Program-made: the position numbers and the translations under genes | Shown here: piece after piece, positions 28,827 to 38,200 of the stretch | How the letters are laid out: the number at the start of each line of letters is the position of its first letter | Numbering within the stretch: the stretch's first letter is position 1 | The notes under the pieces: generated by a model | Told to the model about the DNA's origin: nothing | Database searches by the model: none | Seen by the model: the letters and a program-made list of their open reading frames with translations, nothing else | NCBI GenBank assembly: GCA_963847145.1 | Contig: CAWJYN010000004.1 | Coordinates: 186,001 to 250,000, forward strand | DNA: 64,000 bases | Source of the DNA: JABFRJ01 sp963847145 | Lineage (GTDB): Bacteria > Pseudomonadota > Alphaproteobacteria > Rhizobiales > Hyphomicrobiaceae | Direction of reading: 5' to 3'

Positions 28827-29270
28827 GACTGAATGAAGTGCGACGTGGGTTCAATTTAATGGTGGCTATTGTGTGCAGGCAACGTGCGACTGCTGCATAA
28901 CATGGCCTTCTGTCTGGTGCGCGATGGATCGTCTAATGACCGTCAGATCATGTCACGACAGAGGCGCCATTCCTCTATCGATCCCATCCCTCTATCGATC
29001 AGTAAGCCGACAGCGGCATGGACCGCTTGACGCCTTTCTCATGTTTTGTAGAACGTAGTCTGATTGAAGTCCAGGCGTTCGGCTAAGCGTTCGAAGAGTG
29101 GTGACGCTCGTTCCGCTGTGAAGGCATGTTGATCGGCTGTTGTGACCCAAAGGCCACCTGGCCAAGACTTGCCACCGCCTCCACGGACGCCCAATGTCGA
29201 TGGGGAATACGCCGACGCAGGTCCCTGTCGTCTGAACATTCTTGCCTCTTCGATAGCGGTCGCACCAACA
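28827..29270. other. divergent intergenic region of the glycan locus
   Basis: About 440 bases between the leftward run and the rightward SGNH-like gene. It presumably carries both promoters. A frame opening with GTG at 29142 runs into the SGNH-like gene, but its extra residues look non-conserved. No RNA gene or operator recognised. Confidence 0.45.
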
Positions 29271-30590
29271 ATGGCGTTCACAGTCCCTTTTCGCGATGCT
29301 GCGGCGACGCTTTCGCCCGCAATCCAAACCCCTCTGCCTCGGATCTTGACGCTGGGATCTTGCCGGGTTCACGACCCGATCAGAGCAGCCGCGCGCGCGG
29401 CTGGCCTGCCATTTGAGATCGACACATTGCGGCTGGCAAACACGCACTACTTCCATACTGTGCGCACGAATCTGCAGTTTCTGCAGATCCTATGCAGCAC
29501 ATCGGCGGTTAAGCCATCTGCCTATCCAATGATCTTTCTGGAGGGGAAATATACCGCTCCCCAACCAGCGTCTGGCGAGGCAGGCCGTCAACTGCTCAAC
29601 GGCTATGACGCAATTTTGGTCGAAATCTGCGACCAAGTCGAGCTGACGGCTGGCGAAACCTATCTCCATTCGAACGAGCTCCATCGATTGGTCGTCGATG
29701 GCGGTGGTCCAGCCGTCCGGGCTTGGTGGACAGCAGTGAGCAGCTGCGGCAACGCTTCGGCCCTGTTCGATGAGGCCATCGCGGAAATCCAGCTGCGTGG
29801 AAAGTCCTTGCCGCCCGAAGTCACAGAAATGCTGAGAAAAGTCAGGGGGCAACCGGTAACCGCCGACGGTATCGGAGAAGCCTTGAGAGAGTTGCGTGCA
29901 TATGCAGGCAAGCCTGTCTTCGCCGTCTCGCATATCGATTGCATTGGCAGCGATGGGCGGCCCATCGCCCGGCGCCGGGCGTTTATCGAGACCGTCCGGC
30001 AGGGCGCAACCTTGGCAGGTGTGCCTGCCTTCGAACCAGAAGGGCTCATTCACGAGTATGGACAGACGCGCGTTCTCGCTAAAGAGGGGCAAGATTCTTT
30101 TCACTATGACAAAGACTTTCTCCCGGTCGCTGGACAAAAAATGTTTGAGTTTGTGGCACGTCATCTGGGGTGGCCCGTCGCCGGCGCCAGTGCCCGTGTT
30201 CTTGAACCAGTAAGGCAGGCGCTACCAATCCAGCTCCCGCGCCGCCGGCTGGGTTGCCGCAAAGCGTGTCCGCGTCATTTGATATCGCTTTGCTCGAAAC
30301 GCGGATGGTGTCGTTGCTTGCGGATCGCTTGGCCACACTTGGAGAGACCGGCAGCGGGCTTGGGGCCTACTACGCAGCGCGGATCCGCAGCGGCCAAGCC
30401 TTCGGCGATGGAGACCGCATGCTCGTCCGTTTACTGGAAAAGAGCTACAACGACTATGATGGGATTGTTGAAATTGGCGCAGGCTATGGGCAATTGGGCT
30501 TGGCACTCGGCGTACTGGGACGCCAGGTCATCTGCATCGAGGCAGATCGCAATCGCGTCGCCTGCATCGAAGCCCTCAAAGCCGGCTTAG
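29271..30590 (+). CDS. SGNH-like (GSCR-type) protein with out-of-frame C-terminal tail
   Basis: The real part is about residues 1-315 from the ATG at 29271. ILTLGSCRVHDPIRAAA resembles the first block of SGNH-fold proteins in polysaccharide biosynthesis, and DSFHYDKDFLPVAGQKMF near the end fits the Asp-x-x-His catalytic block. After about 30205 the frame continues to 30590, but the residues (LPIQLPRRRLGCRKACPRH and onward) look like an off-frame reading, because the next 670 bases encode a methyltransferase-like domain in another frame. A one-base change between 30206 and 30253 would join the two into one protein with a Pro/Ala linker, as in the neighbour at 26802. Confidence 0.6.
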   Translation: MAFTVPFRDAAATLSPAIQTPLPRILTLGSCRVHDPIRAAARAAGLPFEIDTLRLANTHYFHTVRTNLQFLQILCSTSAVKPSAYPMIFLEGKYTAPQPASGEAGRQLLNGYDAILVEICDQVELTAGETYLHSNELHRLVVDGGGPAVRAWWTAVSSCGNASALFDEAIAEIQLRGKSLPPEVTEMLRKVRGQPVTADGIGEALRELRAYAGKPVFAVSHIDCIGSDGRPIARRRAFIETVRQGATLAGVPAFEPEGLIHEYGQTRVLAKEGQDSFHYDKDFLPVAGQKMFEFVARHLGWPVAGASARVLEPVRQALPIQLPRRRLGCRKACPRHLISLCSKRGWCRCLRIAWPHLERPAAGLGPTTQRGSAAAKPSAMETACSSVYWKRATTTMMGLLKLAQAMGNWAWHSAYWDARSSASRQIAIASPASKPSKPA

Positions 30591-30925
30591 CGGCGTACCA
30601 TCCACAAGTGTCTCAAAATGTCATAGTGCGCTTGGGCTCCTGGCCGGCCGTTCTCAAAAACGAGGACCCGACGGGTGCGCTGCTGGTCGCCGTGGACTTT
30701 GTCTATACGGGCGCTGGCGACCTCGAAGCGGAGGCTGTAACCGAGCTTTTGCGCTATGGAGGGTCGATCGTCGACGCCAGTCATTTTGTCCATAGCCGGT
30801 TGACGGTAGAGGCCCGGGGTGGCTTTTACGCGACCCTTCGTCGTGCAGGTTTTGCTGAACCGGAGCCGCTCGCATCGCATACCAATACCCGCAAGAGTGA
30901 ATTCGTATTCTTGAAGCGATCGTAA
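30254..30925 (+). CDS. methyltransferase-like protein with LGE-type domain, probably split from the SGNH-like gene
   Basis: 223 residues from a TTG at 30254 with no clear ribosome site. LLADRLATLGETGSGLGAYY opens the domain, followed by EIGAGYGQLGLALGVLG and CIEADRNRV as the SAM-binding core. It is the third copy of the domain found at the C-termini encoded at 24739 and 26802. Upstream in its own frame there is an Ala/Pro-rich linker back to a stop at 30203, inside the SGNH-like gene. This suggests it was, or is, the C-terminal half of that protein. As a free gene it has a weak start. Confidence 0.65.
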   Translation: MPQSVSASFDIALLETRMVSLLADRLATLGETGSGLGAYYAARIRSGQAFGDGDRMLVRLLEKSYNDYDGIVEIGAGYGQLGLALGVLGRQVICIEADRNRVACIEALKAGLAAYHPQVSQNVIVRLGSWPAVLKNEDPTGALLVAVDFVYTGAGDLEAEAVTELLRYGGSIVDASHFVHSRLTVEARGGFYATLRRAGFAEPEPLASHTNTRKSEFVFLKRS

Positions 30926-31148
30926 TGCCCTGACCGACAGACATCGGCTCAGTCGCTTTATTGGCATGTAGTGTTTTAGCAACAGTAACAAAGAGCCTTG
31001 CGCATGATGGGTGGGCGCGGCCCTCCACGGTTTACACGTTGCGGAATATACGCATGATGTTGCACGGAAATGGGCGTCGTGAACGAGTGACACGGTCTGC
31101 CGGTTTGATTGAACCAATTGTGAAAATTTTGCGCGCGTGGGGGCTATA

Positions 31149-32666
31149 ATGACGGCAGGTAAAGACGAAAATCTCGCGGCCGCACGTGTGGCCGCCACCG
31201 CTGGACAATGGGCTGAGACGCTGCGCCTTTGCGATATTGCGCTAGCTCACGAGACGCACCAACCAGTAGCACTTCGCTTGCGCGCGCGCGCGCTCGGCCA
31301 CCTTGAGCGCGTCGATGATGCTCTTGCGGCTTGGGGGGCGGTGGCACGTGTCTCGCCAGATCTCGTCGAGGCGCCAGTCAATGTCGCGCGTTTAGAACGG
31401 CGGAGAGGGAGTTGGGAAAATGTGCTCCCTGCCTGTGAGCGAGCCTTGCAGTTGCAGCCCGAGCACCCGGAGGTACTGAAACTTGCTGCTTTGGCGATTG
31501 AACGGCATTCGCAAGTTGCGCCTGGCACACTGATCTGGCGATGCCTGGCGCAGAGCGATATCTCCGGCTATTTCGGCATTATTCTTGAGCTGGATAGCCA
31601 AGGCCGCCTTATTGATGCGGCGAACGCCGTCGCCGCAGGCTGCGACGTCCGGCCCGATGACAATGGCTTAAAGCAGGAACGTACACGCCTCACCCAAGAC
31701 TTGTCCGAACGCGCCCGCTCGCTCGAAAATGCTGGTGACTTTGCGCGCGCCGCTGAACATTTGCGCGCCGTGGCAAATTTGGACAAGGCGAACGCGGAGG
31801 CCTACCGGGGCAAGCTTGCGCGTCTCGTCAAGCCACTTGTGACAGCCGGACGCGAAGCTTTACAGGCGAAAAATCATGATGCGGCGATCGAGATGTTCGG
31901 CGAGGCGCTGACCTATGATACCGCCAACCAGGCAGCGTTGATCGGCCTTGCCCGCTGCCGCGAACAGCGCGACGACTGGGGCCATGCGGTGGAGCTCTGG
32001 GCGCGTGTGACAGACCTCGATGCGTCGAACCAGTTGGCCTGGCTGCGGCTCGCGATCGGCAGTGACCGGATCGGAGACCCTGCCCGTGCCCGGGCGGCCT
32101 TTGCCCGTGTCACCGATGCGCAGTTTGCAGACAATGTGGCGCGCGGGGTGGAACGGTTGGCACATTCCGCATACAAAGCCGCACGCAAACATTACGTCAG
32201 TGGTGAGTTCGAAAAGGCCGCAGAAGCCTTGGATGTCGTCACCGATATGCAGGGTAGTTCCGAGGCGGTCAGCTCGCTGCAAGCACGGGTTGTTCGCGCC
32301 ATGAAGCGGTCGCAACGCATGGCTTTCGGTGAACGCGACTACAGTGTCGCCGTTCGAGTGGGTGAACGTCTATTGAACTCAGAGCCTGACGATCCGGAGC
32401 CGTGGATCTTGCAGGCCCGCGCGCTTCATGCCCTCAAACGAAGTAGTGAAGCGCTAAAGATCTGGCGTCTGGCCGATGCGCGTGCACCAAATCGCGTAGA
32501 TGTGTTTTTGGGGATCGCTCGGGCAGCGCAAGACATCGGCGCACTCGATGAAAGCCGCGCCGCCGTCACCAAAGCACTCAGTCTGGCGCCTGGAGACGCC
32601 AAATGCCAGGAGTTACTCGCAAAGTTGGACATCAAGGCCGCTGCGCGAAGTGTTCCGTCGCAGTAA
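31149..32666 (+). CDS. tetratricopeptide repeat protein
   Basis: 505 residues from the ATG at 31149 (a GTG 12 bases upstream is in frame). The whole chain is helical repeat: AAWGAVARVSPDLVEAPVN, ACERALQLQPEHPEVLKLA, IEMFGEALTYDTANQAALIG and similar 34-residue units. No signal peptide or membrane segment is seen, so it is probably cytoplasmic. Its repeats resemble the N-terminal repeat region of the glycosyltransferase at 20257. It is likely a scaffold or chain-interaction protein of the glycan locus. Confidence 0.8.
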   Translation: MTAGKDENLAAARVAATAGQWAETLRLCDIALAHETHQPVALRLRARALGHLERVDDALAAWGAVARVSPDLVEAPVNVARLERRRGSWENVLPACERALQLQPEHPEVLKLAALAIERHSQVAPGTLIWRCLAQSDISGYFGIILELDSQGRLIDAANAVAAGCDVRPDDNGLKQERTRLTQDLSERARSLENAGDFARAAEHLRAVANLDKANAEAYRGKLARLVKPLVTAGREALQAKNHDAAIEMFGEALTYDTANQAALIGLARCREQRDDWGHAVELWARVTDLDASNQLAWLRLAIGSDRIGDPARARAAFARVTDAQFADNVARGVERLAHSAYKAARKHYVSGEFEKAAEALDVVTDMQGSSEAVSSLQARVVRAMKRSQRMAFGERDYSVAVRVGERLLNSEPDDPEPWILQARALHALKRSSEALKIWRLADARAPNRVDVFLGIARAAQDIGALDESRAAVTKALSLAPGDAKCQELLAKLDIKAAARSVPSQ

Positions 32667-32821
32667 CGTGGTGCCTGTGTTGTGACGGCGGCACCAACCG
32701 CAGATTTGGAAGAGCCAGAAACCTCTTAGCAGGCGCACATCAGTGCTAGGATGGCGCATCGGCGCCACCCGCCATCTGTCGTTATTGCACAAAACAACGG
32801 ATGGGAATGCGTGCGGCGTCT

Positions 32822-33301
32822 TCAGCCTGCGGCTGAGCCCGGCATGTCGGCCTTGGTGCCTTCCTTCGGATTCTCCGAACGGCGGGACTTGCCTTCGAAG
32901 TAGGCACCTTGCTCGATCGCGAGGGATTGATGAAACACGTCGCCTTCTACACGGCTATTTGCCTTCAGGGTAACGCGCATGCCGCGGATAGAGCCATGCA
33001 CGGTACCTTGAACTTCGATGTCGTCAGCGACAATGCCGCCAGTGATTTTCGCATTTGGACCGACAACGACGCGCGCAGCCAATAGATCACCCTGGACTTG
33101 CCCCTCGATCTGGATCTCGCCCTTCGACTGCAGGTTGCCCGTTACCGACAAATCGGTTCCGATGACGGATACGGCGTTTGCTGAGGCGTTGTAGGTGGAT
33201 CCGAGCACTGGAGGGCGCACCCCGTTTGTCGGCTGCGGTTGCGGCATGATCTTTGGCGCTTCCGCAGCAGGTGCATCCGGCTTTTTGGTGAACATGTTCA
33301 A
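32822..33301 (-). CDS. bactofilin family cytoskeletal protein
   Basis: 159 residues. A disordered Pro-rich N-terminus (APKIMPQPQPTNGVRPPVL) precedes the bactofilin beta-helix core: SVIGTDLSVTGNLQSKGEIQ, IEGQVQGDLLAARVVVGPNA, ADDIEVQGTVHGSIRG and VEGDVFHQSLAIEQGAYFEG. Bactofilins polymerise into membrane-associated filaments that place cell-wall or polysaccharide enzymes. An alternative ATG lies two codons downstream. It is convergent with the TPR gene, so it need not belong to the same transcript, but location beside a glycan locus is suggestive. Confidence 0.93.
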   Translation of the reverse strand: MNMFTKKPDAPAAEAPKIMPQPQPTNGVRPPVLGSTYNASANAVSVIGTDLSVTGNLQSKGEIQIEGQVQGDLLAARVVVGPNAKITGGIVADDIEVQGTVHGSIRGMRVTLKANSRVEGDVFHQSLAIEQGAYFEGKSRRSENPKEGTKADMPGSAAG

Positions 33302-33559
33302 CTTCCCTCTCGTAAACGCGGAACACCATCTGTCGGCGTCTCACGGCTAGCCCCAAGTCCAAACTGCGATTGTGCTGTTTCCCAGGCTGGCTGCACTGAC
33401 ACGTCGGCAGCAAGGCGCCCAATATCAAATATCACTATATCTGTTTATCACAACCTGAGGACACCGTAAGCCGTCATCGTCATCCAAAATAGTATCGGTG
33501 CATCGCCGGAGTGCGTGGAAATCGCGCTCGGGCCATCGCCTGTTGCGGCTGGGGCGTCG

Positions 33560-34417
33560 CTAGCGGCTTAAGCCAAGAGCGGACAGCGGTTTGTAGAACC
33601 CGGGTGTCAGCCCCGCCTCGGAGCGTGCCTTGTCGTTGAACGGCGGCTTTATAGGGCCCTTGAAGTACTTGCGAACGAGGGCGTGAAAGGTTGGCTCCGG
33701 TGCGATTTCGGCGCGGGCACAGAAAAAGCGGAACCACTTCGCGCCGAACGCGACATGGCGTTTCTCGTCGCGATAGATGATCGCAAGTATCGCCGCTGAT
33801 GCGCCATCGCCAGCCGCTTCAAGATTGATCTGCATGGCCGGCGTGACATCGAGCCCGCGAGCTTCAAGCACCAGTGGTACAATGGCGACACGTGCCAGGA
33901 GATCGTCTTTCGTGGCGTGGGCCGCCTGCCAGAGTCCGTCGTGTGCGGGATGATCGCCGTACATCGCGCCGAGCTCCACAAGCCGTCGTGACAGCAATTC
34001 GAAATGCTTGGCCTCTTCAAGCCCGACCTGCACCCAATCGTCGAAAAATGCCCGGGGGACGGGCTCATGGGCGGCGCGTCCAATCAAGTCCCAAGTCATA
34101 TCGACAGCGTTCAATTCTATGTGGGCTAACGCGTGCAGCAGCGCAATGCGGCCCTTTAAGCCGCCCGTGGTGCGCCGCGGCATCTCGCGCGGCGGCAACA
34201 GGACCGGTCTCTCGGGCCGGCCAGGCCGTTCTGGCATGCTCAGGGGACTGGAGTGGGCGCCGAACGACAAACGGCCACCAAACCAGGCTTTGGCAGTGGT
34301 CTTCGCGAGCCGAACCTTCTCGGCCGTATCCGCGGCTGAGACGATGTCTCGCGACGCCTGAAACAGGGTGCGTGGACAAGCGATTGTGGGGTGTTCGATG
34401 TCAGTCGGCGCGGTCAC
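33560..34417 (-). CDS. DUF455 ferritin-like protein
   Basis: 285 residues. A four-helix ferritin-like di-iron pattern is visible: AHIELNAVDMTWD, EEAKHFELLSRRL, VLEARGLDVTP and IYRDEKRHVAFGAKWF supply the Glu and E-x-x-H ligands. DUF455 proteins are related to MiaE-like di-iron enzymes; function is not settled. The start is a GTG at 34417 overlapping the bcp stop (GTGA), so translation is probably coupled to bcp. Confidence 0.85.
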   Translation of the reverse strand: MTAPTDIEHPTIACPRTLFQASRDIVSAADTAEKVRLAKTTAKAWFGGRLSFGAHSSPLSMPERPGRPERPVLLPPREMPRRTTGGLKGRIALLHALAHIELNAVDMTWDLIGRAAHEPVPRAFFDDWVQVGLEEAKHFELLSRRLVELGAMYGDHPAHDGLWQAAHATKDDLLARVAIVPLVLEARGLDVTPAMQINLEAAGDGASAAILAIIYRDEKRHVAFGAKWFRFFCARAEIAPEPTFHALVRKYFKGPIKPPFNDKARSEAGLTPGFYKPLSALGLSR

Positions 34418-34875
34418 AGAGCCTTCACCGCGGCCAGCACTTCGGCCGCATGCCCCGGGACTTTGACCTTGGGCCAGATGCGAGCAAGTTTTCCAGCTTT
34501 GTCGATCAAGAAGGTCGAGCGCTCAACCCCCATGTACGTCTTGCCATACATGGATTTCTCGACCCACACCCCGTAGGCCTCCACCGTTTTGCGTTCTTCA
34601 TCAGCGGCCAATGCGACAGCAAGTTGATGTTTCTTGCGAAACTTCGCTTTACTGGCAATTGGATCAGGTGAAATGCCGATGACTTCAGCACCAGCGGCCT
34701 TGAACGCATCCATCAGGCCGCTGAAGTCCTTGGCTTCGGTCGTGCAGCCCGGCGTGTCGTCCTTGGGATAGAAATAGACCACAACCGGTTTTCCTTTGAG
34801 TTTCGTAAGTTTGAGCATCGCGCCGCTATCGGTCGGTAAGTTGAAATCTGGCGCTTTGTCACCTTCTTTGAGCAT
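34414..34875 (-). CDS. bcp: thioredoxin-dependent peroxiredoxin, Bcp/PrxQ type
   Basis: 153 residues from the ATG at 34875. VVVYFYPKDDTPGCTTEAKD holds the peroxidatic Cys near residue 46, with the conserved Pro-x-x-x-Thr-x-x-Cys context and the later Arg in VERSTFLIDK. In classic Bcp a resolving Cys sits five residues after the peroxidatic one; here that position is Lys (CTTEAK), so this is a 1-Cys-like variant that must use another thiol. Reduces hydroperoxides in the cytoplasm. Coupled to the downstream DUF455 gene. Confidence 0.93.
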   Translation of the reverse strand: MLKEGDKAPDFNLPTDSGAMLKLTKLKGKPVVVYFYPKDDTPGCTTEAKDFSGLMDAFKAAGAEVIGISPDPIASKAKFRKKHQLAVALAADEERKTVEAYGVWVEKSMYGKTYMGVERSTFLIDKAGKLARIWPKVKVPGHAAEVLAAVKAL

Positions 34876-35253
34876 CGCGGGGCCTTTCGGGTTTGAGGGC
34901 GGCATCCGGCAGCGTGGGCATTGCAATCTTTTTTACGAGGCCGCGACATGCAACTCGAAAAGTGCATGTCATGGTTCGAACGCTTTTTCAGCGTGGTATA
35001 CCTGCAGGTCAAGTGTTCGCAGCGCAAGGTCGACTGGGTACATGGATGGCCAACAGTTCGTTTTGCGCCAAGGCACAAGGCCAATGGAGCGAGGGGGTAA
35101 GGGGCTAGTTCGCCGTGGCACGGGCGGACCGGAATCAGGTTACGACGTGTCTTTCTGTGCGCAGCGGTTCTTGCCGGGGAAGTTGGGGCTTGCAGGAGCG
35201 TGATGGGGGGGCCGATACAGGCACCGGCCTGCCCCATTCCAAACTGAGGAACT
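34876..35253. other. divergent intergenic region, nothing recognised
   Basis: About 380 bases between bcp and the AsmA-like gene. It should contain both promoters. Short open frames here lack ribosome sites and recognisable families. Confidence 0.4.
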
Positions 35254-38200
35254 GTGGAGAACAAGGACCGATCGCTCCGCCCTGGGCTCTCTGAGCCTCA
35301 CGCCGTGTCAGGTACTGGCACGCAGCGACCGGCGGTGGCTGCACGAACGGGACGACGGATAGAGGGTTCGGCACGGCCAGTACCGCGCAGCCGCTTACGT
35401 TTGTCTTTTCGCATTGTGTTGGGCATCTGCCTCGTATTGAGCGGCTTCGCTGGCATTGCGGCGCTGCGGCTTTCACGCGGTCCGATATCACTAGGGTTTA
35501 TCAAGCCACAGTTGGAAAACGTTATCGGCTCGGAGCTGGGCCCTAACGCATTTCACATGCGGGATGCGCAATTGGTGTGGGCCGATAGCGGCTTAGAGGT
35601 GGTCGTCGATGATTTGCGGATCACCGAGCCAAACGGCTCACAATTGATGCAGGCCCCGCGCGCCGTCGTTGGGCTTAGCGCGGCTGCGGCACTGCGTGGG
35701 CAATTGGCCTTGAACCGCATTTCTCTTGTCAATCCGCGGCTTCAGGCATTTTACGCCGAAGACGGCACGCTTTCAGTTCGATTTGCGCAGGCAACTGATA
35801 GTGCGCAGCCGTCGAGTGGCGAGGCCGCGGCTTCGCCTACAGTTGCCACCGGTTCTGCGATCTCGGCTGGGTCCGAAACGAGCGGTCCGATCGATTTTGT
35901 GAAGGCGATTACTAACATTTCAGCGCAAGCGCGCCGCCGCGAGCATGCGACGGCGTATCTCCACGAAATCGGCCTTCGGCATGCGACCCTCATCATCGAC
36001 AATGGCCGTCGAAAGACGATTTGGAAGGTGCCTGACATCCGCATCGATCTGAGCCACAAGACAAAGCGCAGTCTCATCTCCGGCCGGGCCGTGGTCGATA
36101 GCTTGACGGGACCGTGGTCCTTGGACTTCCAATCTGTGGACGTCGATGCGTCGCAGCAATTGGCCATTCAAGCCAAGGTCTCTGGCCTTAACCCCCGCGG
36201 GCTTTCGCGTCAGGTGCCGGCGCTGGCGACTTTTGAGCACCTCGACGTGCCCTTAGATGGCGAGACGCGGATCGAGCTGAATTCCAAAGGTGGTGTGATG
36301 AGCGCCACATTCTCCCTCGCAGCACGGCCGGGCCGGTTCCTGACAGGAGCGTCGGGCCGATCGGTGGCTGCGGTCGATGCTGGGACCCTGCGCGGCAACT
36401 ACGATCCCAAGGGCATTTTGACGATCGCGGAGGCGTCGCTCTCTGTCGATCGCAACCGGCTTGATGTCACCGGAGAACTGACGCGTGCGGCAGCGCTTTC
36501 GCAGGATGGGTTGTCGGTTTGGGGCTTCAATTTTCGTTCGACAGGTGGTGCGCTGGCACCTGCAACACCCGCTGGCCCGCCGGTTCCGATCGATGCATTC
36601 CACGTTCGCGGGCAGGTCGTGCCCGACGCCGGCCGGCTGCTTTTGCAGGAAATTTCGCTCAATGCGGGGGGCGCTGCTATCTCCGCGCAAGGCACCGTCA
36701 GCGACCTTGCTTCGAATGCCAGCCGCTCCGCCGGTCTTGAGGCGCGGATCGCACCGATGCCATTGTCACAGATGTTCGCCCTCTGGCCATCCACGATCGC
36801 GCCCGAAGCGCGCACGTGGCTCGCGACGCACATGACGCGTGGTCAATTGCACGGCGGCATACTCAAGTTTTCCACTGGCGGAGAAAGCCGCGTGTCACTG
36901 TCGCTCGATATTGCCGGGACGGAGATTGTGGCGGTGAAAGGGGGGCCGCCACTCGAAATTCCCAAAGGAAATCTGCGCGTTGAAGGCGGTGGACTTGAAC
37001 TCAATGTCCCCGATGCGAGCCTGGGCGTGGAGGGCAAGCGGCTGCTTCTCAAGGGGCTGCGCTTTACAGCGGTTGAGACGTCCGAGGGCAACGTACCCAC
37101 TGGTGAAATCGCTTTCCGCTTGCTGGGGCCGTTAGCCGCCGCTGTTGATATCGCAGATCGGGAGCCGTTTCGCTTTCTCAAATCGAAAGGGCTGGTGCTG
37201 CAGTCGCCCGAAGGTCGGCTGGATGGCCAGTTCAAATTAGTTTTCCCCTTGGCGGAGAATGTGCAGGTCGCTGATGTGCGCACCCAAGGCCGCTTACGGT
37301 TGACCGACGGCCGCATCCGCCAAGCCCTCGGTCCCTACGACGTAACCGGCGCCAAATTCGACGTCGAGATGAGTGAGAGTGCAATCGATGTGCGTGGCGA
37401 CTTTCTTCTCAAGGGCATCCCCGTCAAATTTGTCGGTCAGCATTTTCTCAATACGACGCCGGATCGGCAGTCGCCGTTGCGTTTCAGTCTAAAGCTGGAT
37501 GATGCGGATCGCGGGCAACTGGGTCTCGACATCAATGACATTGTGGCCGGCGAAGTTCCTGTCGAAATCACATTGGTCGCCGATGGCAAGGGCAGCTATC
37601 AAGCCAATTTGAGCGGTGATCTGACGCGGGCAGAGCTGATGCTCGACGCGGTTGCCTATCGCAAGCCGGCGGGTGTCCCCGCGCGCGTGCATTTCTCGCC
37701 AGCCAAGGCGGCCCAGGGGCGCACCGAGTTGCGTAACTTCAAGCTGGTGGGCGACACGATTGCAGCCGAAGGGATCATCATCCTTGGGCCGGACAACAAG
37801 GCGCGGGAGTTGGCCTTTCCGGACTTTGCCATCAACTTGGTCTCGCGTCTCGACGTTCAAGGCCGCTTGAGAGCCGACAACATCTGGGAAGTGCGCGCAA
37901 AGGGGGCGACTTTTGACGGACGCGAACTATTCCGTGATCTTTTCAACGTCCATAACCAGTCGAAATCAGTCCCTAAAGACAAGGCTGGTCTCGATTTGAT
38001 TGCGGACATCGACACGGTCCTTGGTTTTTCCGACACGAGCCTAAAAGGGTTGCATCTGACCCTTCAGCGCCGCAGCGAAAATGGCACTGAAAAAACGACG
38101 GCGCTCAAGGTCACGGCGACCCACGAGAGTGGTAAACCCTTTGAGGCCACCATTCGCGGCGCCAATGAGCGCAAGCTCATAGCGTCATCTCAGGATGCTG

